In this document: positions 42,232 through 50,115 of the stretch, piece after piece | How the letters are laid out: each line of letters starts with the position of its first letter | How positions within the stretch are numbered: position 1 is the stretch's first letter | NCBI GenBank assembly: GCA_963758845.1 | Contig: CAVWWX010000002.1 | Span: forward strand, 2,232,001-2,296,000 | Reading direction: 5' to 3' | Length of the DNA stretch: 64,000 nt | Origin: JBDTSW01 sp963758845 | GTDB lineage: Bacteria > Actinomycetota > Thermoleophilia > Solirubrobacterales > 70-9 | The notes under the pieces: generated by a model | Databases searched by the model: none | What the model was told of the DNA's origin: nothing | Seen by the model: only the letters and a program-made list of their open reading frames with translations | Position numbers and translations under genes: made by a program

Positions 42232-45200
42232 TCAGGTTCGGTAACCGCGACGCCTCCCAGACGATGCAGATGAGCCAGAGAACATTCCGCAGATTGACCG
42301 CCACCGCGATCGCAGGCGCCGTCGGCGCCCTTGCCCTCGCGGGCGGGGCCGCGCCCGCCGCGGCCGACGAGGATCCCGCGGGCTGCGAGCAGTACAGCCC
42401 ACAGGACGTCGACCCGTCGATCCGCACCTTCAAGCAGGTCACGGGCCTCGACCTCGGCGGCGGCCAGGGGTCGAACAGCGTCGCCCGTCGGCCCACCTCC
42501 GACCTCTACGCCTATCTCGACGCGATCGTCAACGACACGATCGGGAACACCCGCGTCAAGGTCGTCAAGCGCAGCGCCGGCACATCCGAGCTCGGCCGCG
42601 ACATCCCGTACGTGATCGTCGGGACGCCCTCCAACATCGACAACCTGGACTCCGGCCGCAACGACGCCGCCTTCTGGCGCGGCGTGCAGGCGGGAGGCGT
42701 GTCCGAGAACGATGCCTTGGCGGCTGTCAACGGCACCGATGGCGCCCCCAAGCGCCCGGCGCTGGTGTGGCTGACGGCAAACGTCCACGGCAACGAGCCG
42801 GCGGGTGGCGAGTCCACACTGCGGCTGCTCTACGAGCTGGTCGCGCGGCGCGACTGCGCCAACGTGCGCCGGCTGGACAACATGGACACGTTCATCATGC
42901 CCAGCCAGAACCCGGACGGGCGCGACGCAGATCAGTTGGCCCCAGTGGGACTGGGCCCGCAGCGCACGAACGCCTGGAACTTCGACCTCAACCGCGACTG
43001 GGGCACGCTGACCCAGCGCGAGAACTTCCTCAAGATCAACGACGGGATCCAGTACCCCTCGGTGGTCTACATCGACGCGCACCAGCAGGGCGGCAACAAC
43101 TACTTCTTCCCGCCCAACGAGGACCCAGTGCACCACGAGGTCTCCGACGCGGCCATCGACTCGATCAACTTCGTCTACGGGCCCGCCTACCAGACGCGCT
43201 CGAACGACCAGGGGATCACGTACCAGAACTACAACGCGTACGACCTGTTCGTCCCCGAATACGGGGACACGGTCCCGTCACTGCTCTTCGGGGCGGCGGG
43301 CATGACCCTCGAGCAAGGCTCGGGAGGCTCCTACGCCAAGCAGGTGTACGGCCACTACATCATCCTCGACGAGACGCTCAACATCACCTCGCAGAAGCGC
43401 AACCAGCTCCTCACCGACTGGATCAAGCAGTGGGAGGAGGCACGCGAGCAGGGCGAGAACGGCGAGCTCGAGCCGAACCAGCTCGTCAGCCCGATCCACG
43501 ACGAGGACGACATCCTGCCGGGCAGCGACCCGACCGGGTCGATCTACGGCTACTTCTACGTGCCCGACAACCACGCCGGCGACACCGCGCGCCTGGTGCG
43601 GCGCATGCAGGAGACCGGGGTCACCGCCTACCGCCTCACCGCGGACACCGTGGTCGACGGCTATGACACCTTCGGCACCTCGGCGCCGCAGGACGACGTG
43701 ACGCTGCCGGCCGGCTCGCTGTGGATCCCGAGCGGCCAGAACCTCAAGCACTGGATCCAGTCGCTCCTGGGCGAGAACCCGTTCCAGCCCTTCTCGTTCT
43801 GTTACGACGTCTGCACGTACTCGTTCTCGCTCCTGCGCGGCATGAGCGGCAACGGGACGCTGACGCAGCCGATGCCCGAGGGCGCACCACTCGCCGAGCT
43901 GGACGACCCGGACTTCGGCACCAGCCCGGCCTCGAGCCCGTACTACGCGTTCGCGACCGACTCCTCGTCAGGCGTCAGCGCGCTGCTGAACGCCGTCGAG
44001 GACGGCGCGACGGCGTGGCGCGCCGAGGACACGTTCTCGGCCGCCGGGAAGACCTTCCCGACGGGCGCCGCGATCATCGACGGGGCCACGATGACCGCCG
44101 CCCAGGTCGCCGCGCTGTCGGACGAGTTCCAGACCCCGGCCGTGGGCATGGGCACCCTGCCCGCCGTGGATCGCTATGCGATCGGCGACCCGAAGATCGG
44201 CCTCTACATCGGCACATCGTTCGCGGGGAGCCCGCTGGCCTCCCCGCCGGCACGATGCACCGGCGGGCACTGCTTCTCGCTGTTCGTGATGGTCAACAAG
44301 ATGGGCATCGCCTACGAGGACATCTCGCTGATCACTGCGGCGGATCTCAGCAGCTCGCCCACCTACCTGACCGATCAGGGCTTCACGGCCTTCGTGAACC
44401 CGGCGGCCACCATCGCCGCCGGCGCCGGCGCCACGGACATCCAGAACTTCGTCAACAACGGAGGGCGATACGTCTCGTGGGGCGCGGCCGGCACGACGAC
44501 CGCGCGGAACGCCGGGATCACCAACCTGAACACGCAGGCGATCCCCGGCCTCTCCACCGGAGGCGCGACCTTCGACGGCGAGTTCGAGACGACGAACCCG
44601 CTTGCCTGGGGCTTCGACAACGGCGGGTTCATCTACCGCACCGCCACCGGCGACCCGGTCTACGACGAGGCCACGCTGACGGCGGATTCGCCGAACGCGG
44701 TGCCGGACGCGACCGCGGCGGTCCGCTACGCCGATCCGCTCACCTCGTTCGGCTACTCGGTCAACGCGACCGGCCCCGGCCAGCTGCCCGGGCGCGCCGC
44801 GGTCGTCGACCAGCCGTTCGGCTCCGGCCACGCGCTGATCCTCGGGTTCGACGCGATGTTCCGCGCCTGGCTCGACAGCGGCGAGCGGATCCTGCTGAAC
44901 GGCCTGCTTTACCCGACCGGCGCGGCGATCCCGCCCGGCCCGCCGAAGCGCGCCGCTGGCGCTCCCGCGGACCAGCCGATCCCGGCCGACGAGCTGCCGG
45001 CCGTCAAGGACCGGCCGCTGGCCACCCGGGACGTCAGCGACGACCTGCAGATCCAGGTCGCATCGAGCGACAGCGCGGCGCTGAAGCGGATCGTCGCCAA
45101 GGTGGGCGGGCCGAAGGGCACCTTCACCGCCAGCGCCGGCGAGCTCAGCTACAGCGTGCGCAAGGCTCGCGTTCTGGACACGCAGGACAGCCCCAAGCCG

Positions 45201-45266
45201 TGGGCGCTCGAGATCATGCGGAAGCTGAACGCGAGGGGCGTCGTCCCGATCTCGGCGACGCTGTAG
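42228..45266 (+). CDS. Secreted M14 family zinc carboxypeptidase
   Basis: 1012 residues. Signal peptide after a 20-residue basic leader (TATAIAGAVGALALAGGAAP). Zinc site His187 and Glu190 in TANVHGNEPAGGE, third ligand His285 in VYIDAHQQGGN; NPDGRDADQL and FDLNRDWGTLTQREN supply substrate residues. This is a different M14 subgroup from the protein at 16994 (VHGNE rather than THARE). After the catalytic domain come about 550 residues of Gly/Asn/Thr-rich beta modules. GTG 42228 overlaps the upstream stop by 4 bp. Confidence 0.88.
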   Translation: MIRFGNRDASQTMQMSQRTFRRLTATAIAGAVGALALAGGAAPAAADEDPAGCEQYSPQDVDPSIRTFKQVTGLDLGGGQGSNSVARRPTSDLYAYLDAIVNDTIGNTRVKVVKRSAGTSELGRDIPYVIVGTPSNIDNLDSGRNDAAFWRGVQAGGVSENDALAAVNGTDGAPKRPALVWLTANVHGNEPAGGESTLRLLYELVARRDCANVRRLDNMDTFIMPSQNPDGRDADQLAPVGLGPQRTNAWNFDLNRDWGTLTQRENFLKINDGIQYPSVVYIDAHQQGGNNYFFPPNEDPVHHEVSDAAIDSINFVYGPAYQTRSNDQGITYQNYNAYDLFVPEYGDTVPSLLFGAAGMTLEQGSGGSYAKQVYGHYIILDETLNITSQKRNQLLTDWIKQWEEAREQGENGELEPNQLVSPIHDEDDILPGSDPTGSIYGYFYVPDNHAGDTARLVRRMQETGVTAYRLTADTVVDGYDTFGTSAPQDDVTLPAGSLWIPSGQNLKHWIQSLLGENPFQPFSFCYDVCTYSFSLLRGMSGNGTLTQPMPEGAPLAELDDPDFGTSPASSPYYAFATDSSSGVSALLNAVEDGATAWRAEDTFSAAGKTFPTGAAIIDGATMTAAQVAALSDEFQTPAVGMGTLPAVDRYAIGDPKIGLYIGTSFAGSPLASPPARCTGGHCFSLFVMVNKMGIAYEDISLITAADLSSSPTYLTDQGFTAFVNPAATIAAGAGATDIQNFVNNGGRYVSWGAAGTTTARNAGITNLNTQAIPGLSTGGATFDGEFETTNPLAWGFDNGGFIYRTATGDPVYDEATLTADSPNAVPDATAAVRYADPLTSFGYSVNATGPGQLPGRAAVVDQPFGSGHALILGFDAMFRAWLDSGERILLNGLLYPTGAAIPPGPPKRAAGAPADQPIPADELPAVKDRPLATRDVSDDLQIQVASSDSAALKRIVAKVGGPKGTFTASAGELSYSVRKARVLDTQDSPKPWALEIMRKLNARGVVPISATL

Positions 45267-45336
45267 GCCTAAAGCAGGATATGTTCACGACGACGGGGCA
45301 TTCGGGCCCCGCGGACAAACGGAGGAAGCGAACGCA

Positions 45337-46194
45337 ATGAGAGGTTCTCGGCTCTGGCTGATCACGGGCCTGATCGCGGCAGTGGCCGCGGGGATGATCG
45401 TGGCCGGTTGCGGCGACGACGATGACGACGGTGGCGACACCACGAGCGCCAGCGATGGTGGCAGCGAGGATCTGGGTCTGATCGAGGAGGGCCTCCTCAC
45501 GGTCGGCACCGACACCCCGTTCCCGCCATTCGAGATCGGGCAGCCGCCGGACATCAGCGGCTACGACATCGAGGTGATGAACGGCATCGCCGAGGAGCTC
45601 GGCGTCGAGGCCGAGTACACGGACACGGGCTTCGGCACCATCTTCCGTGACACCGCCAACGGCCAGTTCGACACGGCAGCTGCCGCGTCGACGATCCTGA
45701 AGCCCCGCGAGAAGACGGTCGACTTCACCGACCCCTACTACGAGGCGCAGCAGGCGCTGCTGGTCACGGAGGACTCCGACGTAGCGTCGGTCGACGACCT
45801 CGGCGGCCTGATCGTGGGCGCCCAGGACGGCACCACCGGCGAGGCCTACGCCAACGACCAGACGGACGCCTCCGAGGTGCGCGGGTTCCCCGAGGGCCCG
45901 AACGCGGTCTCGGCGCTGACCACCGGTCAGGTCGACGCCGTCATCATTGACCAGCCGGTCGCCGCGGACGCGGTCGAGCAGACCGGCGGTGTCGAGATCA
46001 TCGAGGAGATCCAGACCGAGGAGCTGTACGGCTTCGCGGTCGCGCCCGACAACGACGCGCTGCGCGAGGCCATGAACGAGGCACTGGCGACGCTCAAGGA
46101 GGACGGCACGATCGAGACCCTCTACGAGGAGTACTTCTCGACGACGCCGCCCGAGACGGTGCTGAACGGCACCAACGAGCTGCTCTCCGAGTAG
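45337..46194 (+). CDS. Polar amino acid ABC transporter, substrate-binding lipoprotein
   Basis: 285 residues. Lipoprotein signal: ITGLIAAVAAGMIVAGCGDD with the lipobox Cys25, then an Asp/Ser-rich tether. SBP family 3 motifs: LLTVGTDTPFPPFEIG, SGYDIEVMNGIAEELGVEAE, AAASTILKPREKTVDFTDPY and GQVDAVIIDQPVA. It binds a polar amino acid (Glu, Gln, Arg or similar) at the cell surface and delivers it to the permease that follows. RBS ACGGAGGAAGC. A strong hairpin separates it from the permease gene. Confidence 0.92.
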   Translation: MRGSRLWLITGLIAAVAAGMIVAGCGDDDDDGGDTTSASDGGSEDLGLIEEGLLTVGTDTPFPPFEIGQPPDISGYDIEVMNGIAEELGVEAEYTDTGFGTIFRDTANGQFDTAAAASTILKPREKTVDFTDPYYEAQQALLVTEDSDVASVDDLGGLIVGAQDGTTGEAYANDQTDASEVRGFPEGPNAVSALTTGQVDAVIIDQPVAADAVEQTGGVEIIEEIQTEELYGFAVAPDNDALREAMNEALATLKEDGTIETLYEEYFSTTPPETVLNGTNELLSE

Positions 46195-46219
46195 CGCGAA
46201 CCGAAAGTTCAAGCGGAAT

Positions 46220-46249
46220 GCGAAGGGGCGCCAGATGGCGCCCCTTCGC
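46220..46249 (+). terminator. Perfect 13-bp hairpin between binding protein and permease genes
   Basis: GCGAAGGGGCGCC, loop AGAT, GGCGCCCCTTCGC. No T run follows, so partial termination or 3'-end protection of the binding-protein mRNA is likely, giving more binding protein than transporter, as in many ABC operons. Confidence 0.65.
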
Positions 46250-46298
46250 CGTTCGGCTTCAAGGAATAGGGTGAGGCGCAAGCCAGCGAAGGAGCGAG

Positions 46299-47096
46299 AT
46301 GGAATTCATCGTTGACTATTACTTCGACTTCAGCCTCATGGGCGACGAGTTCGGCCGGGTGCTGGATGGGTTCTGGTTCACGATCAAGCTTTCGATCGTC
46401 TCCGGCGTGCTCTCGCTCACCTGGGGGCTGATCCTCTCCCTCCTTCGCCAGCTCCCCGGTAAGCCCCTGGCTCCGGTCCGCTGGATCACGATCGCGTACA
46501 TCGACGCCTTCCGCGGCGTGCCTCTGCTGCTGGTTCTTCTGCTCACCTCGGGCTTCCTCTCAGCCGCACAAGCCGAGGACGTGATCCCCCGGGCGATCGG
46601 CCTCCCCGAGTGGTTCGGTCAGCCAACCTGGTTCTGGTACGGCGTGATCGGCCTCACCCTCACCTACGGCGCGTACATGGCGGAGGTGTACCGGGCGGGC
46701 ATCGAGGCGGTGCCCGAGGGCCAGACGGAGGCGGCGCGTTCGCTCGGGATGAGCCACGGACAGGCGATGCGCCATGTGGTGGTCCCACAGGCGATCCGCA
46801 AGGTCATCCCGCCGCTCCTCAACGACTTCATCGCGCTGATGAAGGACACGTCCCTGGTCAGCGTCATCGGCGGCCTGGAGGTGGTGCAGGTCGGCTTCGA
46901 CATCCAGACCGAGCAGTTCAACGGCTCGGGCCTGGTGCTCGGCGCCATCCTGTTCCTGCTCGTGACGATCCCGTTGGCGAGGATGGTCGACTACCTCATC
47001 TCCCGCCAGCAGCGGCGAGTTGCGCGAAGCGGCGGCGATGACGACGACGAGGCGGAGCCCGCTGGGCCGCCGGCGACCGGGATGGCGGGAGCTTAG
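46299..47096 (+). CDS. Polar amino acid ABC transporter permease
   Basis: 265 residues, HisMQ family. Membrane helices start at residue 25 (FWFTIKLSIVSGVLSLTWGL); the family signatures AYIDAFRGVPLLLVLLL and the EAA loop EAARSLGMSHGQAMRHVVVP then QAIRKVIPPLLNDFIALMKD are complete. The C-terminus is acidic/basic (SGGDDDDEAEP). It forms a homodimer with the ATPase coded 1 bp downstream. Confidence 0.93.
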   Translation: MEFIVDYYFDFSLMGDEFGRVLDGFWFTIKLSIVSGVLSLTWGLILSLLRQLPGKPLAPVRWITIAYIDAFRGVPLLLVLLLTSGFLSAAQAEDVIPRAIGLPEWFGQPTWFWYGVIGLTLTYGAYMAEVYRAGIEAVPEGQTEAARSLGMSHGQAMRHVVVPQAIRKVIPPLLNDFIALMKDTSLVSVIGGLEVVQVGFDIQTEQFNGSGLVLGAILFLLVTIPLARMVDYLISRQQRRVARSGGDDDDEAEPAGPPATGMAGA

Positions 47097-47097
47097 G

Positions 47098-47892
47098 ATG
47101 GCTGCGATGGATGCCGCCACCGAGGCGCAACCGGTTCCCGACGATCCCGGCGGGCCGATGGTCCGGCTCGACAACGTGTGCAAGAGCTTCGGCTCGCTGG
47201 ACGTCCTCAACGGAGTGAACATCGACATCCAGCGGGGCGAGGTCGTCTGCGTGATCGGGCCCAGCGGCTCGGGCAAGTCGACGCTCCTGCGCTGTATCAA
47301 TCTGCTCGAGCCGCCCGACCAGGGGCACGTGTTCTTGGAGGGCAAGGAGATCACCGGCAAGGACGCCGAGGAGGGGGTCGACTTCGTCCGCCGGCGGGTC
47401 GGGATGGTGTTCCAGCAGTTCAACCTGTTCCCGCACAAGAGCGCGATCGAGAACGTGTGCGTCGCCCAGGAGACCGTGCTCGGGCGCAAGTCGGGCGAGG
47501 CGCGCGAGAAGGGCGAGGCCCTGCTGACGCGCGTCGGCCTCGGTGACAAGATCGACGAGTACCCGGCCCGGCTCTCCGGCGGCCAGCAGCAGCGAGTCGC
47601 GATCGCGCGGGCGCTGGCGATGGACCCGCACGTGATGCTGTTCGACGAGGTCACGAGCGCGCTCGACCCGGAGCTCGTCAAGGAGGTCCTCGACGTCCTG
47701 CGCGGGCTGGCCGACGAGGGCATGACGATGATCGTCGTCACCCACGAGATGCGCTTCGCCCGCGACGTGGGCCACAGGGTCGCGTTCATGGACGGCGGCG
47801 TGGTCGTCGAGTACGGCCCCCCCTCCGAGGTGCTCGAGAACCCCCAGCAGGCGCGAACCCAGAAGTTCCTGGGCCTGGTGCTCGACACCTAG
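47098..47892 (+). CDS. Polar amino acid ABC transporter ATPase
   Basis: 264 residues. Walker A GPSGSGKST, Q-loop VFQQFNLFPH, ABC signature LSGGQQQRVAIARAL, Walker B VMLFDEVTSALDP and switch His in VVTHEM are all present. Residues 1-20 precede the fold (ATEAQPVPDDPGGP). Together with the two preceding genes it completes a PAAT-family importer. Confidence 0.95.
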   Translation: MAAMDAATEAQPVPDDPGGPMVRLDNVCKSFGSLDVLNGVNIDIQRGEVVCVIGPSGSGKSTLLRCINLLEPPDQGHVFLEGKEITGKDAEEGVDFVRRRVGMVFQQFNLFPHKSAIENVCVAQETVLGRKSGEAREKGEALLTRVGLGDKIDEYPARLSGGQQQRVAIARALAMDPHVMLFDEVTSALDPELVKEVLDVLRGLADEGMTMIVVTHEMRFARDVGHRVAFMDGGVVVEYGPPSEVLENPQQARTQKFLGLVLDT

Positions 47893-47959
47893 CCCGGGCC
47901 CCGCCCAGGCGCGGGCGACGACACGAGCATCAGTGAGGACGGCGGTTGCGGGCCGGGAT

Positions 47960-48236
47960 CTAGCGGCCGCCGGCCATGGCCGGGAGGATCACGACGGTGT
48001 CGGCCTCGGCGGCGGGCGTCGCGAGCCCGTCGAGCACGCGCACGTCCTCGTCGTTCAGGTAGACGTTGACGTAGCGGTTCAGCTCGCCGTCGCTCGCCGA
48101 AGAGCTGCTCGCGCGTCTCGGGGTGGGCCTCGGCCAGGGCCGTGAGGACGTCGCCGACGGTCTCGCCGCCCGCGGGCACCTCGGCCTCGCCGCCCGTCTT
48201 CGAGCGCAGCACCGGGGGGATCTTCACCGTGGGCAT
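47960..48236 (-). CDS. cysO: CysO/MoaD-like sulfur carrier protein ending in GGR (one frameshift)
   Basis: 91 residues after correction; ubiquitin-like sulfur carrier. N-terminus MPTVKIPPVLRSKTGGEAEV, then TVGDVLTALAEAHPETREQL; after a +1 insertion near 48105 the frame continues ASDGELNRYVNVYLNDEDVR, VLDGLATPAAEADTVVILPA, MAGGR. CysO, ThiS and MoaD act through a C-terminal Gly-Gly carboxylate that the E1-like protein adenylates and sulfurylates. Here one Arg follows the Gly-Gly, so it would need removal before activation. It lies 35 bp downstream of the E1-like gene on the same strand. Confidence 0.82.
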
Positions 48237-48271
48237 GGGCTGAATCTAGTGGAGGGCTGCTCGCCGCGCGC

Positions 48272-49474
48272 TCAGCTGAGCGCCGGCGTTTCCTCGCGGG
48301 CCGGGGCGCCGCAGAAAAGCTCGTAGTCGGGGAACTTGCCCAGCTCCTCGGCCGGGATGTTCTCGCCCTCGGGGCCGCAGATCGGGCAGTCCGGGTCGCG
48401 GCGGACCTTGAGCTCGGTGAACCGGGTCCCCAGCGACTCGTAGAGGAGCAGGCGGCCCTTGAGCGGCTCGCCGATCTCGGCCGCCAGCTTGATGACCTCG
48501 TTCGCCTGGAGCAGCCCCATCACGCCGGCCATGACGCCGAGCACGCCGTTGGCGCCGCAGCTGGGAGCCAGCTCGGGCGGCGGCGGGGTCGGGAACAGGC
48601 AGCGGTAGCAGGGGCCGTCGAACGGGACGAAGGTCGAGACCTGCCCCTCGAAGCCGAGGATCGACGCCGAGACGACCGGCTTGCGAAGGCGCACCGAGGC
48701 GTCGTTCAGCAGGTATCGGGTGGGGAAGTTGTCGGCGCCGTCGACGACGATGTCGTAGGGCTCGATCAGCTCGAGGATGTTCGAGGCGTCGAGGCGCAGG
48801 TTGTGCTCGACCACGTCGACGTCGGGGTTGAGAGCGTTGATCGCGGCCTTGGCGGACGCCGTCTTGGGCTGGCCGACCGTCTGCGTGGAGTGGATGACCT
48901 GGCGCTGGAGGTTCGACTCGTCGACAACGTCGTCGTCGACGATCCCGAGGGTGCCGATGCCCGCCGCGGCGAGATAGAGCGCCGACGGGGCCCCCAGGCC
49001 GCCGGCCCCCAACAGCAGGACCTTCGCGTTCAGGAGCTTCACCTGGCCCTCGACACCGACCTCCTCCAGCAGCGTGTGCCGGGAGTAGCGCATGCGCTGG
49101 TCCTTGGTGAGGGCGAACTTGGCGACCACGGGGAGCTCGGCGTCGAGCCAACCGGCGATGCCCTCCTCGATCACGGCGACATTCTCATAGCCCAGGGACT
49201 GCAGGGCGTCGGCGGCGCGCGAGGAGCGGTTGTCGGTGCGGCAGTAGAGGATCACCCGCTGCGAGGTGTCGGGCGCCAGCTCGTCGATCCGCTCGAGCAG
49301 CTCGCCCTGCGGCACGTGCTCGGCCTGCTCGAGGTGCGCCTCGTTCCACTCGTGGGGCTCTCGCACGTCGATCAGGACGGCGTCGCCGGAGGCGATATCA
49401 CCGCGGGCGGAATCGCGCGAGATCAGGTTGATGCGGTCCTTGATCTGCTCGATCGGCTCGGCGGTCGTGGCCAC
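48272..49474 (-). CDS. moeZ: Rhodanese and ThiF/MoeB-type E1 fusion (sulfur carrier activator)
   Basis: 400 residues. Residues 15-118 are a rhodanese domain with active-site loop VILYCRTDNRSS (Cys78). Residues 125-400 are an E1-like adenylyltransferase: MRYSRHTLLEEVGVEGQVKL, nucleotide loop LLGAGGLGAPSALYLAAAG, VDDDVVDESNLQRQVIHST, NFPTRYLLNDA and a structural zinc site CYRC...CPIC. It adenylates and thiocarboxylates a carrier such as CysO. In the usual MoeZ the rhodanese domain is at the C-terminus; here it is at the N-terminus. Operon with the carrier gene. Confidence 0.9.
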   Translation of the reverse strand: MATTAEPIEQIKDRINLISRDSARGDIASGDAVLIDVREPHEWNEAHLEQAEHVPQGELLERIDELAPDTSQRVILYCRTDNRSSRAADALQSLGYENVAVIEEGIAGWLDAELPVVAKFALTKDQRMRYSRHTLLEEVGVEGQVKLLNAKVLLLGAGGLGAPSALYLAAAGIGTLGIVDDDVVDESNLQRQVIHSTQTVGQPKTASAKAAINALNPDVDVVEHNLRLDASNILELIEPYDIVVDGADNFPTRYLLNDASVRLRKPVVSASILGFEGQVSTFVPFDGPCYRCLFPTPPPPELAPSCGANGVLGVMAGVMGLLQANEVIKLAAEIGEPLKGRLLLYESLGTRFTELKVRRDPDCPICGPEGENIPAEELGKFPDYELFCGAPAREETPALS

Positions 49475-49530
49475 GGCTTTCCTTCCCGGCTGTGAGAAAC
49501 CCCAAATCCCGACAGAGATTCAGGTAATTA

Positions 49531-49548
49531 CTTCAGAAAGTGTAGCGC
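49531..49548 (-). promoter_or_regulatory. 18-bp element shared with cysM (copy 2)
   Basis: On the minus strand GCGCTACACTTTCTGAAG, 56 nt before the E1-like gene start. It differs from the cysM copy at two positions. TACACT may be -10; no -35 consensus is present. The remaining sequence between 49475 and 49572 holds no other feature I can name. Confidence 0.5.
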
Positions 49549-49572
49549 AGGGCCCGCCGGCCCCCACCTGCC

Positions 49573-50034
49573 TCAGAGCCCGGGCTTCACGACCATGTCG
49601 AGCACGATCAGGACCAGGAGGGCGAACTCGATCCTCGAGATCGTCACGATCCGCGCCGTCCGCCGCAGGACCTCCGGGTCGGCCGCGCCCCGCTCGTCGG
49701 CGAGCCTGCCGATCCGCCCGCTCTCGGGCCCGAGGAAGGCGGCGCCGGTGATCGCCGAGGCGAGGAACATCGCGAGCGCCGCCGAGATCCAGAACTGCGA
49801 GAACTCATAGCCCGGCACCTCGATGACCAGCAGCACGCCGAGGATCACGACCAGAAGCGCCGCCGGGTTCAGCACTCGCAGGCCGATCCACTCGGCGTTC
49901 CTGGCGAACATGGCCACCGCCTCGGGGCCTGCGGCGCGCGCCCGCAGGTAGAACATCTGGATCATCAAGTCGCCGCCCACCCACGCCATCGCGGCGAGGA
50001 GGTGGCCGAAGAGCAGCAATTCGTAGTAGCTCAT
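49573..50034 (-). CDS. DUF2269-like integral membrane protein
   Basis: 153 residues, four membrane helices: ELLLFGHLLAAMAWVGGDLM, LNPAALLVVILGVLLVIEVP, FWISAALAMFLASAITGAAF and ISRIEFALLVLIVLDMVVKP. The conserved His in the first helix (FGHLLAAMAWVG) is typical of DUF2269 and related CopD-like membrane families. Function unknown. It has its own unit between htpX and the sulfur genes. Confidence 0.72.
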   Translation of the reverse strand: MSYYELLLFGHLLAAMAWVGGDLMIQMFYLRARAAGPEAVAMFARNAEWIGLRVLNPAALLVVILGVLLVIEVPGYEFSQFWISAALAMFLASAITGAAFLGPESGRIGRLADERGAADPEVLRRTARIVTISRIEFALLVLIVLDMVVKPGL

Positions 50035-50064
50035 GACGCGGGAATCTATTCACGCCGGCGGAAC

Positions 50065-50090
50065 GAAAACGCGCGCCCCTGGCGCGCGCC
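50065..50090 (-). terminator. Rho-independent terminator after htpX
   Basis: On the minus strand GCGCGCC, loop AGG, GGCGCGC, then GTTTTCG. It lies about 30 bp after the htpX stop. Confidence 0.8.
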
Positions 50091-50115
50091 TTCATACCGC
50101 TGATGGGCCTGCTCG

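Noticed and set aside
46220..46249. Riboswitch between binding protein and permease genes
   Set aside because: It is a single perfect hairpin with no conserved ligand-binding core; differential termination explains it.
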